Below, piece by piece: positions 55,618 through 63,361 of a DNA stretch of 64,000 nt; within the stretch, counting starts at the first letter, position 1, and each line of letters opens with the position of its first letter. This DNA is from Paenibacillus pabuli (lineage in GTDB: Bacteria; Bacillota; Bacilli; Paenibacillales; Paenibacillaceae): NCBI RefSeq assembly GCF_023101145.1, contig NZ_CP073714.1:1550001-1614000 (forward strand). Direction: 5' to 3'. The notes below the pieces were generated by a model. It worked only from the letters and a program-made list of their open reading frames with translations. It was not told where the DNA came from and did not search any database. The translations under genes were made by a program, and so were the position numbers.

Positions 55618-56526
55618 ATGTCCAATGTAACGGTTAAAGAATTAACATCCAAGCCGGACCACAATGTGAAGAGCTCGGTGTTTTCATTGAAGCTTCTGCA
55701 GCGCATTGTGATGATTCTGGTCGGTGCTGCACTGATGGCTGTGTCACTCGAAGTATTTCTCGTGCCGAATGGCGTTATTGATGGTGGAATCACAGGGATC
55801 TCGATTATGGTGTCAGAACTTACGCATCTGCCACTCGGAATTTTCCTGACCTTGCTCAACTTGCCTTTCCTGATTCTGGGATATAAACAAATTGGTAAAA
55901 CGTTTGCGTTATCTACACTGCTCGGGATTGTGGTAATGTCCATTGGAACATCTTTGTTACACCACGTTCCGGCATTGACGCCCGGTGAACCGCTGTTAGG
56001 AGCAGTATTTGGCGGATTGATCCTCGGTGTTGGAGTAGGCCTGGTTATCCGTTCGGGTGGTTCACTGGATGGTACTGAGATTGTAGCCATTCTGCTGAGT
56101 GAGAAATCACCGTTATCTGTTGGGCAGATCGTTCTCTTTATTAACGTATTTATTTTTGCTGGTGCAGGTTTTGTGTTTGGCTGGCCAAACGCTCTGTATT
56201 CCATGATTGCTTATTATATTGCAATGAAGATGATCGATATTGTAAATGAAGGATTGGATCAATCCAAATCGGTATGGATTATCAGTGAGAAGTACCGCGA
56301 TATTGGTTCTGCCTTGACCGACCGTCTAGGTCGTGGCGTCACTTTCCTGGATGGAGAGGGCGGCTTCAGCGGAGACGAGAAGAAAATTATTTTTGTGGTG
56401 ATTACCCGTTTGGAAGAAGCTAAACTGAAGTCCATTGTTGAAGATTGGGACCCGCATGCCTTTGTGGCAATTGGGAACATTCACGATGTGAAGGGCGGAC
56501 GTTTCAAGAAAAAAGGTATACATTAG
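55618..56526 (+). CDS. YitT family membrane protein (DUF161-DUF2179)
   Basis: 302 aa. Five to six helices of the YitT membrane domain include VSLEVFLVPNGVIDGGITGISIM and RSGGSLDGTEIVAILLS. The C-terminal cytosolic DUF2179 domain begins near residue 235 (GRGVTFLDGEGGFSGDEKKIIFVVITR). ATG 55618 follows a G-run (GGGGGGGA); the ATG at 55570 is not near a ribosome binding site. Members have no established transport substrate. Confidence 0.92.
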   Translation: MSNVTVKELTSKPDHNVKSSVFSLKLLQRIVMILVGAALMAVSLEVFLVPNGVIDGGITGISIMVSELTHLPLGIFLTLLNLPFLILGYKQIGKTFALSTLLGIVVMSIGTSLLHHVPALTPGEPLLGAVFGGLILGVGVGLVIRSGGSLDGTEIVAILLSEKSPLSVGQIVLFINVFIFAGAGFVFGWPNALYSMIAYYIAMKMIDIVNEGLDQSKSVWIISEKYRDIGSALTDRLGRGVTFLDGEGGFSGDEKKIIFVVITRLEEAKLKSIVEDWDPHAFVAIGNIHDVKGGRFKKKGIH

Positions 56527-56551
56527 CGAAGCTCATCGCGCGTAAACGAAA

Positions 56552-56595
56552 AGATAGCCGGTACCCTTGGTTTGAGGGTGACCGGCTATTTTTGT
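56552..56595. terminator. Bidirectional terminator yitT / ligD
   Basis: AAGATAGCCGGT pairs with ACCGGCTATTTTT, with inner CCCT/AGGG pairing. It is located between convergent genes and overlaps the end of the minus-strand gene. Confidence 0.85.
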
Positions 56596-57476
56596 TTTAA
56601 ATGCTGGATGATTAGCTCAACAGGCTGGGGTTCGACAGCGGCGATCAGGTCTCCGGTTTGCGTTAGGCGCTCCACAATATTCATCAAGTGGTAATCCTTA
56701 ACCGATACGTTTTTCCGAACCTCGTCCCAGGTAAGCGGAGTAGATACAGTACCCCCTGGTTTGGCACGGGGTGTGTAGGGAGCTGCGAGCGTTTTGCCGC
56801 CGTAATGTTGCAGGTAATCAAAATAAATGCGATCCCCTCGGTCTTTTTTAAGGCGTTCCAGTGTAAATAGATCCGGATGTTTTTGAGTGACGTATTTGCC
56901 TACAAAATAACCGATGTCCCTTAATTGATCGAAGGTTACTCCTTGGCGGATCGGAACAATAATTTGTATACCTGTGGCACCAGAGGTTTTTGGTACGGAT
57001 CTCAAACCAAGCGAAGTCAGCGTTTCTCCCACGATCAGAGCAGCTTGCATAATGCGAGGCTCTTCTTCCTGCGAAGGATCAAGATCAATCATCCACTCGC
57101 AAGGCAGATGGCTGCCTACAGCATGCAAGGAAGGGTGAAACTCCAGAGCGGCTAGGTTGCCAAGCCATAATAGATCAGGAAGGTTGTCCATCACTACATA
57201 TCGTATCCCCTCATGCACCTCGGTTCGTACAAACTCTGGAACGGGATCTGGAGCATTCTTCTGGTAGAAAAAATCGCCGCCTGCACCATGTGGGTAACGT
57301 ATCGTGGTAAGAAGCCGGTTGCGTGTGTAAGTAAGCAGATAGGGAGCCAGTGCAGCCAGTTTTTGCAAATAGATAGCCTTGGTTACACCTGCTTCGGGCC
57401 ATAACAACTTGTCCGGATTGGTTACGGTAAGCTCCGTTCCATTAATTGTTATGGTGCCCTTTATTGTGTGGGCCAT
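56586..57476 (-). CDS. LigD-type polymerase (primase-polymerase domain) as a separate protein
   Basis: 296 aa DNA repair polymerase of the archaeo-eukaryotic primase fold, as in the PolDom of LigD. The N terminus has TNPDKLLWPEAGVTKAIYL. The catalytic metal pair is in CEWMIDLDPSQEE, followed by PKTSGATGIQIIVPI. The third acidic residue region is RIYFDYLQHYGGKTLAAPY with TPRAKPGG. ATG 57476 follows AGGAGGTGTTC. It lies downstream of the ligase gene on the same strand (81-bp gap). In Bacillus LigD the two domains are fused; here they are separate. Confidence 0.9.
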   Translation of the reverse strand: MAHTIKGTITINGTELTVTNPDKLLWPEAGVTKAIYLQKLAALAPYLLTYTRNRLLTTIRYPHGAGGDFFYQKNAPDPVPEFVRTEVHEGIRYVVMDNLPDLLWLGNLAALEFHPSLHAVGSHLPCEWMIDLDPSQEEEPRIMQAALIVGETLTSLGLRSVPKTSGATGIQIIVPIRQGVTFDQLRDIGYFVGKYVTQKHPDLFTLERLKKDRGDRIYFDYLQHYGGKTLAAPYTPRAKPGGTVSTPLTWDEVRKNVSVKDYHLMNIVERLTQTGDLIAAVEPQPVELIIQHLKQK

Positions 57477-57557
57477 GAAGAACACCTCCTGTGATAAGTA
57501 CGATTTTAAAGAAAAATGAAAAGCTCTCTTACTATTATGGGCGTATGGAAAAATGGT

Positions 57558-58523
57558 TTATCGTTCAGGGATAAGCTGACTGATCTGGCTGATCCCACAC
57601 TCATCTTGTTTTACCGAAGCAAAAGCCTGAATACTTGGGTGACGTAGCGTAAAATGGTGGGTCAGTTCCATGAATTGCACTTTGACACCGATTTGTGGTT
57701 CGATCCATGTGGTCTCCGCGCTTCTTTCCGGAATGTTATAAAAGGGCCTATCCTTTCGGATGAGAGGCTTCACTTCTTCGGTTAATTTACGCCAGGAGTC
57801 CGAGTTCAGTTTACCCGTGCCTACATGACCAATATAGACAAAGTTAGGCCCATCGTATACTCCGACTGCAATTGCATTGACGATGCCGTTGCGGTAGGTT
57901 ACTCCACCAATCATCGCATACAGATCGTGGAAAATCTTGACCTTCTGCCAGCGTTGATCCTTACCGTTGATGCCGTAGGTACTGGAAAGGTCCTTACATA
58001 CAATTCCCTCCATCTGGTGCTGTCTCATTACAGTGAGCAGGGCGTCGGGATCTGACGTATTAGTTACCTCCTGAACATGGGGAGCAGGATTCAGAACCTG
58101 ATGCAGCAGACGCTGACGTTCTGCAAGGGGTTGATCTGTGACCCATACCCCATCGCAGAAAAGAATATCAAATACCATATAAGTCACCGGAATCTGGTTT
58201 ATAGCTTGGGCAATGCCATCTGGTCTGCTCATGCGATCTCGCCGCAGCACGTGATAGAAGGACGGTTTTCCCGTATCCGGATCAAGGGCAATGATCTCTC
58301 CATCCAAAATGTAAGAAGGGACGGAGCACAGATTGCGTGGCTGGACCAGTTCAGGATACTGTGCAGTTCGGTTGTGTAATCTGCGATTAATCAACTGAAT
58401 TCCGTGTCCGTCCTCGTAAGCAAGCATGCGGACCCCATCCCATTTAATTTGGGCAATCCAGTTTGGCCCGGTAGGAATCACGTCTCGGGATATAGGTTCA
58501 AAAGGAACCAGGGGATTGAACAT
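57558..58523 (-). CDS. LigD-type ATP-dependent DNA ligase as a separate protein
   Basis: 321 aa. The adenylation motif is KWDGVR (Lys nucleophile) near residue 28. RRLHNRTAQYPEL and DGEIIALD follow as motifs Ia and III, then the FDIL region, EGIVCKDLSS (motif IV) and the OB-fold domain with HVGTGKLN. This matches the LigD ligase domain without nuclease or polymerase parts. Together with the polymerase and Ku genes nearby it forms a non-homologous end-joining set, probably acting on spore DNA. Confidence 0.92.
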   Translation of the reverse strand: MFNPLVPFEPISRDVIPTGPNWIAQIKWDGVRMLAYEDGHGIQLINRRLHNRTAQYPELVQPRNLCSVPSYILDGEIIALDPDTGKPSFYHVLRRDRMSRPDGIAQAINQIPVTYMVFDILFCDGVWVTDQPLAERQRLLHQVLNPAPHVQEVTNTSDPDALLTVMRQHQMEGIVCKDLSSTYGINGKDQRWQKVKIFHDLYAMIGGVTYRNGIVNAIAVGVYDGPNFVYIGHVGTGKLNSDSWRKLTEEVKPLIRKDRPFYNIPERSAETTWIEPQIGVKVQFMELTHHFTLRHPSIQAFASVKQDECGISQISQLIPER

Positions 58524-58590
58524 GTGCTTAAAACTCCTCTCCTATTTTAAATCTGCCTGAGCTTGATCTCCTAAGTTGGATGTTACAAGT

Positions 58591-59688
58591 TTAACCCTTA
58601 CGAAGCCTTGCTTTTAGTTTATGTACCATAATGAGCAGCAAAGGAATTCCGATGCCACAGGTCAGATCCCAGTCAATCCAATAGGGAATAACAACTTTGA
58701 GATAGAAATTTTCGTTGGGAGCGAGAATAAGGGACATGGCCAGAATCAGCAGGGCACCCGGCATAATGAGTGGACGATAGCTGGACAGTTTGAAGAGATG
58801 AGTGATCCCGAGTACAAAGCTGTACAAGAACAGAATGCTTTTGAAAAAGACGGCAATAATCCAGACGGAAGCCATAAAGGCCTCAATGCGCTGCAAAAAG
58901 TTGCCTATATTAATCTTCAGCGACAGATTAAATGCTGCGAACCAATGGTGCTGCGTCATAAATGGCCCCATGACCAGCAGACAGATGGTTAGCGTTAGGG
59001 TAAGCATCAGTCCTCCTATGACGGCTGCCAGAAGGATATCTTTTTCCCAATGTGCTTCCTTTTTGGCGTAAGGAAAGAGCATAAGAAAGATACACAATTG
59101 ACAATATGGATAGGTAAGCACAGCGACAAAGCCTTTAAAGGGATTTAGAAAGCCTTCCGCAAGAATGGGCTTGATGTTGTCCAGATGTGAATGTGGGAAC
59201 AGACAGACAGTCAGAATGAGCAGGAACACCACAATCAGGGGAAGAAAAACCTCTGCACTCCTACCGATAGGTTCAAGACCAGAAAGGAGTCCCCAAGCAA
59301 GGGTACATACAAAGAGTAAATTGACAATGAAAAGCGGAGATTCAGGCAAGATCTGGGTCGTCATGAAATCTCCAATTTCTCTTATGAACGCAGACGTCCC
59401 CATCAGAAAATAGAATAGATAAAAGCAGCTGATGAAAGCTCCGATCCAGGGTCCAAGAGTATGTAATGCATGTTGGATCAGATTCATTCGGGGCTGTAGT
59501 TTGTATAGAACAAGCATAATGGACAAAACCCCTACTCCTCCGGCAACGCCCAATAATGCGGACAACCATGCATCCTGATGTGCATATGAGGTGATCATCG
59601 AGGGGAAGACGATAATCTGCTCACCAATTGTGCATAAGAACATCAATGAGCCCAGCTGTCTTACGGTTAAACGCCCCTTCTCAATCAT
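58591..59688 (-). CDS. Spore germination permease, GerAB type (orphan)
   Basis: 365 aa, ten predicted helices of the amino acid permease-like GerAB/YndE family. Signs are LTVRQLGSLMFLCTIGEQIIVFPS, GPWIGAFISCFYLFYF and YPYCQLCIFLMLFPY. GerAB subunits bind germinants together with GerAA and GerAC. Neither partner gene is adjacent. ATG 59688 follows AAGGAGAACC. It sits between end-joining genes, consistent with spore-related expression. Confidence 0.88.
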   Translation of the reverse strand: MIEKGRLTVRQLGSLMFLCTIGEQIIVFPSMITSYAHQDAWLSALLGVAGGVGVLSIMLVLYKLQPRMNLIQHALHTLGPWIGAFISCFYLFYFLMGTSAFIREIGDFMTTQILPESPLFIVNLLFVCTLAWGLLSGLEPIGRSAEVFLPLIVVFLLILTVCLFPHSHLDNIKPILAEGFLNPFKGFVAVLTYPYCQLCIFLMLFPYAKKEAHWEKDILLAAVIGGLMLTLTLTICLLVMGPFMTQHHWFAAFNLSLKINIGNFLQRIEAFMASVWIIAVFFKSILFLYSFVLGITHLFKLSSYRPLIMPGALLILAMSLILAPNENFYLKVVIPYWIDWDLTCGIGIPLLLIMVHKLKARLRKG

Positions 59689-59795
59689 GTGGGTTCTCCT
59701 TCGCATGTCGATCTAGATATTTGGTTAGGATGCACCAATTGCACCAATTTTATTAGGAAATGGATATAGGCATCTATGAACATAAAAAAGGCAGG

Positions 59796-59858
59796 GAAAA
59801 AAGCCCGGACAACTGAATTCCCTAGATGGAGCAAGGGAATTGTTATCCGGGCTAATCA
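59796..59858 (-). terminator. Terminator of the catE-like gene
   Basis: A long stem: AGCCCGGA-CAAC-GAATTCCCT pairs with AGGGAATTGTTATCCGGGCT. A T-run appears on the minus strand side. Confidence 0.85.
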
Positions 59859-59903
59859 GAGTACTAACTTCATACACAATATTCATGTCACGGATTTCTC
59901 GTG

Positions 59904-60773
59904 TTAGCTCGTTGTGGTCAAGCGAATGCGAATATTCTGTGGATCTATAGTAAACCAGTCATTACCTTGCTGTTCGATCGATGTGTTTGATTGACGCAGT
60001 TGTTCGACAGCTTGTTCCAATTGTTCTTTTCCTTCATAAATGATGGTGAAGTAGTCAATCCCTGTCGCATTGTCGGGATTCACAGGCGCGCCTGTACCGG
60101 CCCAAATGTTCAGCCCAATGTGATGGTGATAACCGCCCGCTGACACAAACAGGGCGGACATGTTGGCGAAGTTACCAACGATGTCAAAACCAAGCACTCC
60201 TGTATAGAAGCGGCGGGACTCCTCCAGACTGCGTACATGGAAGTGAACATGACCAATGACCGTTCCGGCAGGCAACCCCTGCCAAGGCTCATTCGCGGCC
60301 AGAGCGAACAGGCTGTCTACATCAACGGGATCACTTGACATAATGTAGTTATTATCTGCATCCCGCTTCCAGGTGTCCCGGGGGCGGTCTGCATAGATTT
60401 CGATCCCGTTCTGATCCGGATCCGAGATGTAGAATGCTTCACTGACAAGGTGATCGCCTTGGCCGATTTCGATACCGGATTCAGCCAGATTACGGAGGGC
60501 AAGGCCCAGCGATTTGCGGTCAGGCAGCAGAATGGCGAAGTGATACAGGCCCGAAGTGGAGCGAACAGGCATCGTCACTGCATTGGCTAACTGCTCCAGT
60601 CGCAGAAGGGACTGTTTTCCATCGGCTGACAGGGTAGCGACTTTATCGCTGCGTTCAAGAAGTTTCAGCCCGACCACTTCGGTATAAAATTGAATGGAGC
60701 GATCCAAATTGCTGATTCGCAGACTTACTTCACCCAGATGGGTAGTAGCAGGGATTTGATAAGTAGAAGTCAT
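59904..60773 (-). CDS. VOC-family ring-cleavage dioxygenase (CatE-like)
   Basis: 289 aa with two vicinal-oxygen-chelate halves. The first begins HLGEVSLRISNLDRSIQFYTEVVGL; the second GHVHFHVRSLEESRRFYTGVLGF. Metal ligands are His in HVHFHV, His in YHHHIGLN and the late Glu in FTIIYEG. This matches catechol-2,3-dioxygenase CatE/YfiE of Bacillus, a protection enzyme against catechols and quinones. AGGAGGAATTC precedes the ATG at 60773. It is isolated between gerAB and ku. Confidence 0.88.
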   Translation of the reverse strand: MTSTYQIPATTHLGEVSLRISNLDRSIQFYTEVVGLKLLERSDKVATLSADGKQSLLRLEQLANAVTMPVRSTSGLYHFAILLPDRKSLGLALRNLAESGIEIGQGDHLVSEAFYISDPDQNGIEIYADRPRDTWKRDADNNYIMSSDPVDVDSLFALAANEPWQGLPAGTVIGHVHFHVRSLEESRRFYTGVLGFDIVGNFANMSALFVSAGGYHHHIGLNIWAGTGAPVNPDNATGIDYFTIIYEGKEQLEQAVEQLRQSNTSIEQQGNDWFTIDPQNIRIRLTTTS

Positions 60774-61016
60774 AAGGAATTCCTCCTGTATAAAATTTAG
60801 TTGAATTAGTTGAATTGTTGCGGTTCACTCATTGGCAATGGAATCGGGTTATTGTAGTGTCATAATTCATGTAGTTATGAGGCTTAACTGTACATTTATA
60901 AATAGGTTACTTTTCATAAGTTAATATAAAATATAAATCAACTTTCGTCAATTGTAATTTTGATTTTGGTGTGCTCATTCTTGGTAAGTATCGTTGCAAA
61001 TAGGGAATACAAAACA
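60774..61016. other. Region upstream of the catE-like gene
   Basis: It contains a direct repeat TTAGTTGAA (two copies near 60798-60816) and an imperfect inverted repeat CATAA...TTATG around 60861-60879. Either could bind a catechol/quinone-responsive MarR-type repressor. No gene is seen. Confidence 0.35.
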
Positions 61017-61017
61017 A

Positions 61018-61043
61018 AAATCCGGCTTCATAGCCGGATTTCT
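61018..61043 (-). terminator. Terminator of ku
   Basis: AAATCCGGCT and AGCCGGATTT around a 4-nt loop, downstream of the minus-strand ku gene. Confidence 0.88.
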
Positions 61044-61084
61044 TTCCAAAGTTGATGTTGATGACAAGCGCTTGCCTTTGTCGC

Positions 61085-61996
61085 TTACGCTTTGGGCTTT
61101 GGCGCAGCCTTCTTTCTTTTGGCAGGAGCAGGAGTTTCTGTTTCTCCCCCAGCCGCTGCCTGGACCGTAGTTTTCTTGGGAGCGCGTTTCTTTGGCTTGG
61201 CCGTGGTGGTTCCGGGATCGGTAGGAATGGGCTTTACAGCTTCAATACTTGCTTGCAGCGCAGCCATGAGATCCATGACGTTGGCTTCCGGCTTGGCAGG
61301 GGCAATTTTGATTTCTTCACCTGCCACTTTGTGATTGATCAGATCAAGCAGTTTGGCGCGATAGTCATCTGTATATTTACCGGGTTCAAAAGGAGTAGAT
61401 AACTGATCAATCAGAAGTTTTGCCATTGTCAATTCCTTCTCATTGACGTTCAGAACCTCGGGCAGGTTGGGAACCTGGGTGACGGGACGGATCTCGTCCG
61501 GATAGAAAATGGTTTCCATGGAAATGCAATCACCCAGCACACGGATCGCAGCCAAACTGCTTTTGGAACGAATGGAGATTTTGGCGATGCCAATCTTGCC
61601 TGTATCCCGCATGGCAGTCATTAGTAGCTGGTAGGCGTTTCCTCCCGCTTGATCGGGGGAAAGGTAGTATGTTTTTTGAAAATAAATCGGATCAATCTCC
61701 GTTAAATCCACGAAATCGAGAATGGTAATCGTTTTGCTGCTGGAATCATTTAACGCTTCAAGCTCGTCCTTCTCAAACAAGACGAATTTGCCTTTCTCAT
61801 ACTCATATCCTTTGGTGATCTCTTCCCATTGAACCTCAACCTCGCAGGAAGGGCACTTACGAACATAAGCGAGTGGGCTGCCGCAGACTTTGTGAATATA
61901 ACGCATGGAGATGTCTTTATCTTCGGTAGCCGAAAACATTTTGACAGGAACATGAACCAGACCAAAGCTAATTGCACCTTTCCAGACTGTATGCAT
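61085..61996 (-). CDS. ku: DNA end-binding protein Ku
   Basis: 303 aa. The Ku core starts MHTVWKGAISFGLVHVPVKMFSATE and continues with RYIHKVCGSPLAYVRKCPSCE and GYEYEKGKFVLFEKDEL. The C-terminal tail after residue 260 is low-complexity, Lys/Ala/Pro-rich (PKKRAPKKT, KRKKAAPKPKA), a DNA-binding extension common in bacterial Ku. It binds broken ends and recruits LigD. The LigD polymerase and ligase genes lie 2.5-5 kb downstream on the same strand. Confidence 0.96.
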   Translation of the reverse strand: MHTVWKGAISFGLVHVPVKMFSATEDKDISMRYIHKVCGSPLAYVRKCPSCEVEVQWEEITKGYEYEKGKFVLFEKDELEALNDSSSKTITILDFVDLTEIDPIYFQKTYYLSPDQAGGNAYQLLMTAMRDTGKIGIAKISIRSKSSLAAIRVLGDCISMETIFYPDEIRPVTQVPNLPEVLNVNEKELTMAKLLIDQLSTPFEPGKYTDDYRAKLLDLINHKVAGEEIKIAPAKPEANVMDLMAALQASIEAVKPIPTDPGTTTAKPKKRAPKKTTVQAAAGGETETPAPAKRKKAAPKPKA

Positions 61997-62196
61997 GAAC
62001 GGCTCCTTTCCGAGAACATTTTATGAATAGTATGGGCATTTTACGGGTGGGATAACCCTATTTTCCCGGAAGCGGTATGCTTCAGAAAGAGTGGGGGATG
62101 ATAACAGAAACATCCTTCAAAGTCTGCGCTGTAAAAGCACTGGCTTTGAAAGAGGATGATGTTAGTTATCAACTATTTATGTCAGGAGGTCCCCCT

Positions 62197-62493
62197 ATGA
62201 AGAACAAACGAGATGAAGCCGAAGCTCATGCCCATACGTTCTCTCCGTATCCTCGTGCCGAGTCGGAAGGGGCTGAAGGTTTTCATACGCCTGCAACAGC
62301 GGTTAACTGGGAGGCCATCACCTCAGAAGAGCTGCCGCTTGACAGGGAGTCGTTCATGCTGGACATTGACCGGATGGTGAATGAGGGCCTGGGCGGTGGA
62401 CAAGTAACGGAAGACAATGGTTATATCGGTGAAAGCACAACAGACAGCATGGTGCGGGAATCGCATGATGATCCGGAAGGGGAGTACGAATAA
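62197..62493 (+). CDS. Small acidic protein of unknown function
   Basis: 98 aa, strongly acidic and hydrophilic (EEL, DDPEGEYE), with no membrane or metal motifs. ATG 62197 follows GTCAGGAGGT. An upstream in-frame extension to 62077 contains no second site. It ends two bases before the SspH gene start, so the two are probably co-transcribed and may share sporulation timing. Family not recognised. Confidence 0.7.
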   Translation: MKNKRDEAEAHAHTFSPYPRAESEGAEGFHTPATAVNWEAITSEELPLDRESFMLDIDRMVNEGLGGGQVTEDNGYIGESTTDSMVRESHDDPEGEYE

Positions 62494-62495
62494 TT

Positions 62496-62675
62496 ATGAT
62501 GGATGTGAAACGGGCGAAAGCTATTTATGATTCGAAAGATACGATTGCAGTTACATTGGAAGGAGATCCGGTCTGGATCGAAAATGTGGATGAGGCCAAT
62601 GGCATGGCAACGGTGCAGGTGGGCAGCAGGCCGGGCAATACCCAGACAGTACGTGTAGACCGTTTGGAAGAGTGA
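62496..62675 (+). CDS. sspH: H-type small acid-soluble spore protein
   Basis: 59 aa. The sequence reads MDVKRAKAIYDSKDTIAVTL, then EGDPVWIENVDEANGMATV and ends TVRVDRLEE. This is the SspH pattern: KRAK.I.S...I.V...G.PVWI..VDE...A.V...........V....L.E. ATG 62496 or 62499 follows AAGGGGAG. H-type SASPs are made in the forespore under sigma-G and are minor spore core proteins. It is too short for most gene scans. It confirms that the organism sporulates. Confidence 0.88.
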   Translation: MMDVKRAKAIYDSKDTIAVTLEGDPVWIENVDEANGMATVQVGSRPGNTQTVRVDRLEE

Positions 62676-62718
62676 AACAATGAGAAAGAGCATGCTGGTG
62701 AGGCATGTTTAGGTCAGG

Positions 62719-62746
62719 CCGGTGCCGTAAGGTGCCGGTTTATTTG
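62719..62746 (+). terminator. Terminator after sspH
   Basis: CCGGTGCC and GGTGCCGG with a GTAA loop (two G-U pairs), then TTTATTTG. Confidence 0.75.
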
Positions 62747-62878
62747 TCGTTCGTGTGAATGGTAGCCTATGCTACGCTCTGCTTCTGATCCTTCGATGTT
62801 GCGGGGGGAGAATGGGACCGATATAATAAAGTTCAAAGTGAACTCAGGCGGCTGGACCGCCAAAGGTGGGGGCGTATA

Positions 62879-63361
62879 TTGAATCAGACGCATGAGCAGT
62901 GGGTGTATCACTCCCATGGCATTGCAGATACAGAAGTGCTGGCGTCCGCACTCGCTGAACAGGCAAACGCCGGCATGGTGATTGCATTGGATGGTGATTT
63001 GGGCGCTGGCAAAACGGCATTTTCACAAAAGTTTGCCTGGCATTTGGGTGTACGTGATGTGGTCAACAGCCCTACGTTTACCCTGATCAAGGAATACGAA
63101 GGGCGTCTGCCCTTGTATCACATGGATGTGTATCGCATATCGCTGGAAGAAGCGGACGAGCTTGGACTGGATGAGTATTTCTATGGAGCCGGAGTCAGTC
63201 TGGTGGAATGGTCGAGCATCATTCCCGAATTGCTGCCGCAGGAACACTTGCATGTGCAGATCGAGACGACGGGTCCGGAAGATCGAACGATTACGCTGGA
63301 TGGGTATGGTGAGACTTATGCTGCCATGTGCCGACAGTTTAGACAGAATGGAGTCAAATGA
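62879..63361 (+). CDS. tsaE: tRNA t6A biosynthesis ATPase TsaE
   Basis: 160 aa. The Walker A motif is ALDGDLGAGKTAFSQKF. VNSPTFTLIKEYEG and LYHMDVYRI follow, then GVSLVEWSSII, as in TsaE (YdiB). It works with TsaB and TsaD to make threonylcarbamoyl-adenosine 37 in tRNA. The start is TTG 62879 behind AAGGTGGGGG. The stop overlaps the tsaB start. Confidence 0.95.
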   Translation: MNQTHEQWVYHSHGIADTEVLASALAEQANAGMVIALDGDLGAGKTAFSQKFAWHLGVRDVVNSPTFTLIKEYEGRLPLYHMDVYRISLEEADELGLDEYFYGAGVSLVEWSSIIPELLPQEHLHVQIETTGPEDRTITLDGYGETYAAMCRQFRQNGVK

